64,000 nucleotides of DNA from Arbacia lixula (lineage: Eukaryota > Echinodermata > Echinoidea > Arbacioida > Arbaciidae), in NCBI GenBank assembly GCA_963669155.1, contig OZ022584.1, positions 17,493,926 to 17,557,925 of the forward strand, given 5' to 3'. Of this stretch, positions 56,948-64,000 are shown piece after piece. Below the pieces are notes generated by a model, which had not been told where the DNA came from, did not search any database, and saw nothing but the letters and a program-made list of their open reading frames with translations. Every line of letters begins with the position of its first letter. Positions within the stretch are counted from its first letter, which is position 1. Position numbers and translations under genes: made by a program.

Positions 56948-58902
56948 GAGAGGAAGACAGAGGGAGAGGAAGAGAGAGAGAGAGAGAAAGTGAGTGAGAG
57001 AGAGGGGGCGGGAGAGACAGACAGACAAACAGAGAGAGACAGAGAGAGACAGAGAGAGAGAGAGGAAGAGAGAGAGACCGAGAGAGTGAGAGAAACAGAG
57101 AGAGAGAGACAAAGACAAAGAGAGAGACAGAGAGAGTGATAGACAGAGACAGAGAGAGACATAGAGAGAGAGAGAGAGAGAGAGAGAAGGGCTTTATATA
57201 TCTTGAACTTGAAAATATTGGTCCGTTAAGAGCTCCATATTTCACCTTTTCTCTCTTGCCTTCCCCAATACCTCGTCAGCCTCTGATGATTTGATTCATG
57301 ATTTAATCCACCAGTGATCACAGACTCTCTCTCAAATACAAGTCCTGCTTTTGTGGCATGACCTTTTGACCCCCGAGGCATTCATTTTGTTTCATTGCGC
57401 ATCCAACCTTTCTGGCCAAATTATTAAATCTTTGACGCCTCACTGTAGTCTGTTTATTGCCAAGGGAGGGAAAATTTCATTTTGTTTCTTTACTCACCAT
57501 CGCCCTAGTCTCTTTATGGATATTGTAGAAGACTTTATATTAGAGGTAATGGATTAATACCTACACGTCACTCGAATTCTTGTTATTGTTTTCAAGATAG
57601 GGTGAGCCCCGGTTATATTGAAAAACATTGACAAGTTTAAAGGGAGAACCCATATTTGTGACAATTTCCATTTGATATTGTAACCTTGTCTTCAGACTTT
57701 TGGACATTTTAAATCTAAATTACATGAGCAACAAATGCCGGCATACATTTGGGACTAGTTATGACAAGACTAACACTCCTCTGACCTAGGTAGGCCAAGC
57801 AGAGAAGAATTTGAGTTATTAGTCTTCTTCCGCCAGACCCTTGTATTGTTTGCATCAAATCACAAAATGTCCATTCCTATGTCCTGTAGTGCTCGATTGC
57901 ATCATGTATGCAGCCATGAACTAGCTAGCCTAGATGGTTACCAGGAGGGCGTTTCATGAACATTTTTCATCTGACAAGCTGTCTTTCTCTGACAGTTACC
58001 ATAGTAACAGTCAGAGGCTAGTGCCTCTCAGCCAATCAAAACAGAGGATTTCACTGAAGTTGTCAGCACTGACCATTTGGTGAGTGCTGACAACGTTTAT
58101 GAAATGCCCTCCAGTATGTTACATGAGTGTCATTTTATCCTCCTGTCCATATTAACCCAAACATGAACTGAATTATGCAGAAGGAGATAAATGTGTGTTC
58201 ACTTTGTTTTTATACACTGTACTAGAATTCTTAATTCCTCACTTAAAGGGACCATCAAATATGTCTCCAACTGGCTCTCTAGATTGTGGCATCCCCCTCT
58301 CATGAGCATATCATGACTTTGGTGTACCATGGACAAAGTTAACACATTTTTTATCATTGAATATTTGGTAAACAAGAACAATAAAAACACTTCTTTGAGA
58401 TGATAAAATACAAATGACCTGATTGATTAGAGTCTTCAACGTGTAAATTCATCCTAAGAATCACAACCTTAATTTGGTGTATTACGGTTCATTTTATGAG
58501 TTTGGTGTATTTTTAATTTCATTTGATAAGTATGGTATATTTTTTGTTTCATTTCTTGAGTTCGGTGTATTTTCTATTCATTTCATGAACTTGATGTATT
58601 TTTTATTTGATGTCTTAAATTTGGGGTTTTATTTCATGAGTTTGGGGTATTTTTTGTTTTTGCAGGAGGCTATAAACCGTGTGCAGGAGCTGCAAGAGCA
58701 AGGCCGGCTTACAGGAGTCATCGATGACAGGGGCAAGTTCATCTACATCTCGGAAGAAGAGCTGGAAGCAGTAGCTAAGTTCATCCGACAACGAGGCAGG
58801 GTTTCAATAGCGGAGCTAGCTGAAGCGAGCAATCAACTGATCTCTCTCGATCCGGATAATAAGGAGGTCTATCAGAGCAAGCTCCTGAGTCAAGCAGTTT
58901 AA
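41714..58902 (+). CDS. DDRGK1: DDRGK domain-containing protein 1 (UFBP1), UFM1 ligase adaptor
   Basis: Seven exons: 41714-41813, 44175-44333, 45298-45419, 45922-46023, 46911-47033, 48220-48315 and 58666-58902. They total 939 nt, or 312 residues plus TAA; the human protein has 314. The protein is an ER-membrane subunit of the UFM1 E3 complex with UFL1 and CDK5RAP3, acting in ER-phagy and ribosome UFMylation. Residues about 8-29 form the N-terminal membrane anchor. Next come an Arg-rich stretch, then a Glu/Lys/Arg coiled coil (about 90-200, with [11 protein letters not shown]), then the conserved EHEEYLKLK-like segment and a PCI/winged-helix domain. The name motif DDRGK is at 254-258, followed by [18 protein letters not shown]. 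The exon 2 acceptor is weak: 44175 or 44190 both keep frame. The exon 3 donor is GTTTGT, poor but GT. Family identity is certain. Confidence 0.96.
41932..43899. mobile_element. Outer DNA transposon in DDRGK1 intron 1, with TTAGCCCCG repeats
   Basis: The ends CTTTTCTCACT...TTAGCCCCGTACTAT and, inverted, ATAGTACGG...GGGGCTAAGG...AGTGAGAAAAG pair over about 35 imperfect bases. TTAGCCCCG-type motifs recur near both ends, and GTTCTCACTC occurs inside each. The middle is occupied by a second element (42422-43220). No coding remains. Confidence 0.6.
42263..44043. repeat. Direct repeat of about 70 bp (two copies)
   Basis: CGTTGGATCCGCTGAGATTG with its flanks occurs at about 42263-42330 and again at 43973-44043, same orientation, with few differences. 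The first copy is inside the outer element; the second lies just outside its right end. Confidence 0.8.
42422..43220. mobile_element. Long palindromic MITE with TACCGTA ends, nested
   Basis: About 800 bp. The ends TACCGTAAATTTCAGCGTAC and CACCGAAAAATACGGTA are inverted, with ACAAGACGC matching GCGTCTTAT inward. The central 450 bp (about 42590-43045) is a near-perfect palindrome, for example GCCACAAGCTGGCGCTAGTA and its complement around 42800. It sits inside the 41932-43899 element. Confidence 0.75.
44533..44909. mobile_element. MITE family O, copy 1
   Basis: The ends GTCTGGGATGCGTATTTTTT and AAAAATATGCGTCTGGGAC are inverted. The arms continue through ATTTAC and CTGCTCCGCC. In DDRGK1 intron 2. 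Confidence 0.75.
45001..45052. repeat. (TCTA)n microsatellite
   Basis: About a dozen ATCT units with one interruption, in DDRGK1 intron 2. Imperfect related units extend on the left from about 44960. Confidence 0.95.
46172..46420. repeat. Dispersed repeat family F, copy 3
   Basis: Uninterrupted copy in DDRGK1 intron 4 showing the order of the two halves: AGAACTGGAAACTAACTTTT, then TGCATGCGTTCAATGGGA, then TGTAGTTCAAATGTAAACAA. Confidence 0.65.
46512..46879. mobile_element. TTAA-flanked palindromic MITE family E, copy 2, in DDRGK1 intron 4
   Basis: The same element as 9370-9734, with ends AGGGCATATACTG and CAGTATATGCCCT. TTAA lies at 46508-46511 and 46880-46883. It stops 31 bp before DDRGK1 exon 5, so the branch-point region abuts or overlaps its end. 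Confidence 0.88.
48360..48840. repeat. (CT)n and CT-rich tract at the start of DDRGK1 intron 6
   Basis: A pure (CT) run of about 40 bp at 48374-48414, then 400 bp that is almost all pyrimidine, beginning within 60 bp of the exon 6 donor. The long Ser/Leu ORFs here are shadows. Confidence 0.95.
48850..52465. other. DDRGK1 intron 6, first part
   Basis: AT-rich DNA with no supported gene. It contains a purine-rich patch (about 51110-51180). It also contains a roughly 190-bp imperfect duplication at 51780-52190 built on GAGGAGGAAGAGGATGAGAG and AAAGACAGACAGACA. The stretch 52200-52450 is CpG-richer than its surroundings without recognisable coding. Confidence 0.5.
52466..52910. mobile_element. 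MITE family O, copy 2
   Basis: The ends AGCGCATATTTTTTTTTACA and TGTAAACAAAATATGCGCAG are inverted and resemble the ends of 44533-44909, including the adjoining CC(G)-CGCC motif. In DDRGK1 intron 6. Confidence 0.6.
53487..53699. repeat. Short element with CAGAGCTGCCAA ends
   Basis: The ends ACAGAGCTGCCAA and TTGGTAGCTCTGT are inverted repeats of 13 bp with one mismatch. Internal CTCCTTGATTT and CTCCCTGATTT recur. In DDRGK1 intron 6. Confidence 0.55.
53700..55080. other. DDRGK1 intron 6, middle part
   Basis: AT-rich with no gene, repeat array or strong hairpin that I can see. Confidence 0.5.
55081..55510. repeat. (GA)n-rich tract 1 in DDRGK1 intron 6
   Basis: Two pure (AG) runs (about 55122-55152 and 55378-55416) joined by degenerate GAGATA and GAGACAGA units on the same strand. 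ORFs of Arg/Glu or Ser/Leu are shadows. Confidence 0.95.
56880..57188. repeat. (GA)n-rich tract 2 in DDRGK1 intron 6
   Basis: About 300 bp of AG repeats with GACA and GGGA variants, purine on the coding strand. Complementary in sequence to the (CT)n tract at 48360-48840. Confidence 0.95.
57190..58665. other. End of DDRGK1 intron 6
   Basis: AT-rich apart from MITE D copy 3. From about 58490 the words GAGTTTGGTGTATTTTT and TTTCATGAG recur about six times in a degenerate tandem that runs into the pyrimidine tract of the exon 7 acceptor. Confidence 0.55.
57945..58111. mobile_element. MITE family D, diverged copy 3, in DDRGK1 intron 6
   Basis: The ends GGAGGGCGTTTCATGAA and TTATGAAATGCCCTCC are inverted repeats. 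The middle holds AGTTACCATAGTAAC, resembling the centre of the other two copies. Confidence 0.6.
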
Positions 58903-59465
58903 GAACTCTGCAGTGATTCATCAGCATGAGTCACTTAAAATCGTAAACGTATTTCTTGGAAGAAAAAAATTTGCTGTTATATTCACTCTACTATCTAATG
59001 TTTTGTTTAACAACTTGCTAATGAGAAGAATGATAGATGATTCAAAGTATGAGACTGACATGTTGCAGAAGATGTTTCATGAGAGTTATGAGGTGATGTT
59101 TGGATTTGACATCGCTTGGAGGGTAAATGGCACAGAACTGTCGTAATGTTGAAATGTGCTTTTTTGTGCCTCCCAGCAACTGCTGTCATCTACATGTTCA
59201 TGTTGTGTATGTGTGATGCTGCCCAGATAAAACATTAGTCATAGCCTTATGAAAGGTCTTCCAAACTGGGAAAATACATTCCTGTTTCCAGCTCACTAGT
59301 GTTATTATTGGTGCATGAAAACAAATGGGGGCAACAATTTTTGTACATGTATCCATTTTGTTTTCTAATACTGTTCAGGAATTGCTTTAGCTGCACACAT
59401 TTTTCTTTAACATTGTGAAGATATTGGCAAAATTTAGCAACGATTTTAGACTCTTTAGAGTGAAA

Positions 59466-59471
59466 AATAAA
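59466..59471 (+). terminator. Candidate DDRGK1 polyadenylation signal
   Basis: AATAAA occurs 564 nt after the DDRGK1 stop codon. A second AATAAA lies near 60002, so the 3'UTR could be about 0.6 or 1.1 kb, the longer form including a MITE. Confidence 0.35.
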
Positions 59472-59681
59472 ATGTTTAGCCTGAAACTTGGTCTTATTTT
59501 TCATGGTTTTCTGTTATTTGCCTGACGTATAACAATTTCTCGTGCAACATATCAAATTAGTTTTATGGTGAAGCCCAAATGATTCTGCCACTAATACCAT
59601 AAATCTAATACCATAAATTCTGACTGTATGTGGTGAGCTGTAAGAAACTTGAGTTACATTTCCAAGCAAAATGTCATCAAA

Positions 59682-59938
59682 TATTCTGCCCTAATCTGAC
59701 AAAAGGAAGCAACTAACAAAAGAGAATTTTCTTGTAAATGAGCAAAATGTGTCTGTCACTTGCATTTGCATCAGTGCAACGCCACATCATGTTGGATTGA
59801 ATATCTCGGAGCAAGATTAATATTTCTTGTCCAGATTCTGGCCATATGTAGGGAATGCTGGGTACAATCTAAGAATACCAATAATCCAGGTTCCAGTGAA
59901 TTGTCACTTACTTCCTTTTGTCATAGTAGGGCAGTATT
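59682..59938. mobile_element. MITE family A, copy 2
   Basis: The ends CTGCCCTAATCTGACAAAAG and CTTTTGTCATAGTAGGGCAG are inverted repeats. The interior matches 1113-1361 at moderate divergence. It lies just past DDRGK1 and could be part of a long 3'UTR. Confidence 0.7.
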
Positions 59939-61650
59939 GTCAAGGAAGCTTCTGGATTATGACAACATCCATATGCATTTGTTTAAATTTAGAACATACA
60001 TTTAATAAAAATTGAGCATAATGGAAAGATACTGAGGTAGATTCATTTGTAGTCATTGTTTGCTTCGAAAAGAAGATAAAACAAATCAAATGACCTAATT
60101 GTTTTAAGGTTTTACTCATGGAAATTCATTTGTATCATGGCCTTAGGACATGTTCTAAAATGTGTTGAAATTGATTTGATTTTGAACATAAAAGGAAAAG
60201 ATAACACATTATGCAGATTGATTCAAATTATTTCCATAAAAAGTAGAACTCTGGTATGCAATGAAAGGAATACTTAAGCTGTTTATTTCACTCAAATGTA
60301 GGCATAGAAGAAGAGTGAATTATAGGGGGAAGGATGGAGTAAAAAATATATAGAATGAAAGATTGGGGCAACTACACTTCATTCATGGCAATTGCGTGTC
60401 GTTGGCCACGAGACAGTTAGATCACGGAATCACCTGCTGCGTATAGCAACATGAGGAAAACATGGCCCCCTTTTTGACAGATTCCGAACGGGCTAAATAA
60501 GTTATGAAGAGACTAACTGAGACCTTTTCATCATGACTTGTATTATTAATGTGATATGGATGTGTAGTGGTTCATCTGTGTATATGATATCCATCATGTG
60601 GCGTTAATATTTATGGGATATTCTTAAAGTAATTTGTACATGCATATCCTCATGCCTTGCCTATGAAAGTCATGTCTTGAATTCCTCCCCCTACCCCATA
60701 TCCCATTTCTTTCTCCCTTTTCCCCCTTCACTCTTCCGTTTCTCTCTTTCTTTCTCCCTTAATTCTATTTTTCTCTAACTGTTTCCCCCTTATCCGCCCT
60801 TCTTCTTTATCCTCCCTCTGTATCTGCTTCAGTTTAACTCTTCATCTTCCACTTTATTCCCCCCTTTCTCTGTATCTCCCCTTCCCACTTTACTCCTTCT
60901 TTTTCTTACTATCTGTAATCTCCCACTGTAACTTTCACCTTCTCTTGGTTAGCTCCCCCCGACCTATAGAGGTAAAGAGAAGAAAACAAAATATATCCCC
61001 GTCGTACTTGACGATGATAAATTGTTGCTCGATTTGGATTATGGTTTCTTGTAATCATTTTGAACCGTCCCCTCGAACATATTTCACTCTTTTCCTGCTC
61101 CTCCCTCCCCTCCCCCCCCCTCCCTCTATCTCTCTCTCTCTCCCTCCCCCTCGCTCTATCTCTCTCTTCCTCCCCCTCTCTCTCTTTCCATCCACTCTCA
61201 ACCATTTCATTTTCCTCTCCCCTCTCTGCCGCCCTTCTCTACTGCTTATTTAAAAGTATTACTTCTTGATATATCTTCATGCATTAATTTGATTTTTTAA
61301 AATGTTTGAAATTTAATTTCTTACTTCCGATAGGTCGCAGAATAAACCAAGTATTTCACACTTTACGTTATGAAAACTTCAAATCGTGGTATTGGCATTT
61401 CTTCTTTAAGAAAGCACAACTCTTCTGTGTTGTATGTTGTGATGAACTCATTCAGAGTTATTTTAAATGTTCAGGCAATCATTTCACAGATTATGATGGT
61501 ATTTGGGAAGACCTGGATGAAACCAGGAAACAATGTGAAAATATGTGTGATTAAATTCTCGAGGAGACAGAAGCAGTCTAATACGCCTATCTGTGTTTTC
61601 AGTCTCATATCTCTCCATCTTCTTATGCACATTTCAGAAAAGTGTGCGTA

Positions 61651-61655
<5 letters not shown>

Positions 61656-61700
<45 letters not shown>
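61656..61700. repeat. (TG)n microsatellite
   Basis: About 22 TG units beginning after ATGTATG. Confidence 0.97.
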
Positions 61701-61706
<6 letters not shown>

Positions 61707-62314
61707 AGGGGGTCCAATTATTTCAAGTATACATTATTAAACATATGGCATAGGAACAGAATTGTACAAAAAGCGGATTTGACCTACATCAAGGTATGGA
61801 CCTTAGATTACTATAACTTCATATCAAGATGTGTCCTATAATTGCTATCTCGCTAATCTATATCTTTCTGGAAGTATGAAGGAATGTGTATTACCATGAA
61901 ATAAAAGAAAAATGGGAAATATGATGAAAATTCACATTCGTTGCCTAGAATCACCACAAAGCCCAACAAATGTAATAGGAAATGTTATCCACTTTAATAT
62001 GATACCTCATGATGTGGGAAAATGTTCCATTCCATTCCATTCAAATTTTAAATTGGTCAAAACAGTGTACTACATTTTCACGGCGGACATTTTGAAAAAT
62101 GGTTGCCATTTCTTTCCAGGAGCATATTGCAAAAGAAGTCCACCTAGAAAATATGCAGACTGGTCTCCAGAACACATTGATACAAATCAACCTTTTAGAA
62201 CAGTCCATGTAAGGCAAACCTGTATTGCCCCCGGGGTATAATAGATGTATGTATATTTATTAGCAATTTCACTACATGTACTACCATGCCCCCTTTCTCT
62301 CGTCTGTCTGTCTG

Positions 62315-62321
<7 letters not shown>

Positions 62322-62362
<41 letters not shown>
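62322..62362. repeat. (CT)n microsatellite
   Basis: About 20 CT units preceded by four CTGT units, within a longer pyrimidine-rich stretch. Confidence 0.97.
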
Positions 62363-62364
<2 letters not shown>

Positions 62365-63740
62365 TTTTCCCTCTCCATCTCTCCTCTCTCTCCTTTTTTC
62401 TTCATTCTCTCTCTCCTCTTTTTACAACACTTTCTACTCCCCACATCCCCCACCCCCTCTCTCTTATTTGACGCGTTTTCTTTATTTTCATTATCTTCCC
62501 TCATCTCTCATCGGATTTGTTTTTCCCTCTGTCGCCTTTCCTTTGACGTCCTCCTCTGAATGTTCTTGCTGCTTCCACCATTCATCATGTTCATTCCCAT
62601 TTATCTACATATCCTCGTTCATGCCTGGTTCCACCTCTGTCCCCCACCGCTGTCTCCCTATACCTATTACACCCGCCATTATTGTCCTCATCCACCCTAC
62701 CCCTTCCCCATTCAAAGAAATATTATTAATCTTATTTCCAGTCTGTTTTTCCAATACAACCACCCTGAGCGCATTACTACATGTATAACTTCTTCCATAC
62801 GTTTGAGTGAAAGGGCTTTCTAAAGTAATTGCAATGCCCCATCCTGTAAATGAATGAAATGCCCTGTACATATGTGCATGTTCAAATCCATCTTGTTCCA
62901 AGATTTTTGTCCGCCTCGTGTTTCATTGATTTACAGGATGGATCACGCTGTTATTACTATTACTAGGTGTAATATGCGTACCATTTCTTGCCCAATTAGC
63001 AGAAGATTACAAGATTTTTGGCCGTATAGTTTTACATTCATTTGCACTACATAATGGAACACAAAAAAGGTCTTGCAGACTTGAAGTGCTGACATGCCTG
63101 AGGTGCACTTATTTATTCTGGGGTTCTTTGCTCAAAGCAAGATTTTCTCGCATGAACATAATTAACATAAAGTACATTTGCATATTCAAATGAAGTAAAA
63201 AAGAACCAATATAAATAAAAGGAATGGAGCAGGCCAACAAAATGTAGGAACCCTATTAAACAAATCAACCAATGAAAGCAACAAGGATGATGATGGGTTA
63301 ATGATCTGAGTGATTATGTAAGTAAGAATGTTCAAACAAAAGAGCCAGGTGTGAGGATGGAATGAATAAGCACATCTGAATAGGAAAGGAATGAAGGTGA
63401 TTAAAGAAGTAGGATAATGACTGATAAGATGAATACGAACAGAATTCCAAACAGAACTGAACTAAATACCAACTTCATTGAACTACATGTACTGTAAATA
63501 CCAAACGTGACTAAAGATAAACTAAACAAAAGATAATTCAAAAGAACAAATAACCACCCTACATTAGGATTCTTGACTGACAATTTAAAAAAAAACGTGG
63601 TCAAGAAATGTGTTGGGGTTAGTGTGGGTTTTTGCTACACTTTCTTATGAAGTCATTTGCATTCTGGACGTCATAGTGAACGGTCGTTCTGCTCACGGAA
63701 AGGCCGGTAGAAGGAGGGTGGAGACTAAAACTTTCTACAA

Positions 63741-63885
63741 GTCGTGCCAGTCTCCGACTGTCGTGCCAGTCTCCGACTGTCGTGCCAGTCTCCGACTGTC
63801 GTGCCAGTCTCCGACTGTCGTGCCAGTCTCCGACTGTCGTGCCAGTCTCCGACTGTCGTGCCAGTCTCCGACTGTCGTGCCAGTG
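63741..63885. repeat. 19-bp tandem repeat, about 7.5 copies
   Basis: The unit GTCGTGCCAGTCTCCGACT is repeated head to tail seven times with no visible difference, plus a partial eighth. It lacks stop codons in several frames, so ORFs run through it, but 19 is not a multiple of three. There are no spacers, so it is a minisatellite and not a CRISPR array. Confidence 0.95.
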
Positions 63886-64000
63886 TTAAAATACAAATCA
63901 TTATCAATCTTCCAACAGCCTTCACCTTTATTTGAATCCTAGTTAAGCTCATGCTCCTCCCTATAACTTCCCTCTTCTCATTTCCCCCCTCTCAACTCTC

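Larger units (their letters stand above)
58903..64000. other. DDRGK1 3' region and intergenic DNA
   Basis: No second gene is supported. Contents are the likely 3'UTR, MITE A copy 2, pyrimidine-rich patches (60690-60930, 61090-61240, 62290-62560), a (TG)n tract and a 19-bp tandem repeat. ORFs such as 61306-61554 and 61912-62241 show no motif or homology I recognise. Confidence 0.55.

Noticed and set aside
56835-57245. Ser/Leu ORFs on the minus strand
   Set aside because: GA-repeat translations within DDRGK1 intron 6.
61912-62241. 109-codon plus-strand ORF
   Set aside because: AT-rich, without motif or splice support. It could be a repeat fragment, but nothing confirms a gene.
63741-63885. 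CRISPR-like direct repeats
   Set aside because: Units are contiguous without spacers and the genome is animal; it is a minisatellite.

Overview
The window reads as nuclear DNA of an animal. It has intron-rich genes with short exons and GT-AG splice sites, an AT-rich background, microsatellites and dense short inverted-repeat transposons. Two genes are clearly DUSP11 and DDRGK1. The repeat style (GGAC tracts beside a GCCTCCG/CGGAGGC palindrome, CATGTAC-rich spacers) suggests a marine invertebrate deuterostome, perhaps an echinoderm. The phylum is a guess. I see no rRNA, tRNA, CRISPR array, retrovirus, LTR element or Polinton.

Layout. Positions 409-14972 (minus) hold the 5' part of a THEG/SPMAP2-like sperm microtubule protein gene: seven exons that join in frame, continuing off the left edge. 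Positions 15-21.7 kb are intergenic, with a 5'-truncated LINE and a repeat rich in DR1 nuclear-receptor motifs. Positions 21766-34894 (minus) are a complete ten-exon DUSP11/PIR1 gene (370 codons, HCTHGVNRTG active site). Its introns hold a second LINE, a SAP-domain DNA transposon remnant, a 9-bp-TSD palindrome and several MITEs. Positions 35.0-39.5 kb are a 4.5-kb palindrome whose arms are tandem arrays of about 215 bp. Positions 41714-58902 (plus) are a complete seven-exon DDRGK1/UFBP1 gene (312 residues) with its own TATA box and a 10.3-kb last intron. From 59 to 64 kb I find no gene, only a MITE, microsatellites and a 19-bp tandem repeat.

The genes do not form a pathway. DUSP11 trims 5' phosphates from RNA. 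DDRGK1 is an ER anchor of the UFM1 ligase. The THEG-like protein belongs to sperm axonemes. DUSP11 and DDRGK1 are divergent neighbours separated by the giant palindrome. That palindrome is the least conventional object here, because its ends carry inverted CCAAT-box sequence and one end falls in the DUSP11 promoter position. All exon joins were made by eye from splice sites, reading phase and remembered family sequences. No search or alignment program was run.
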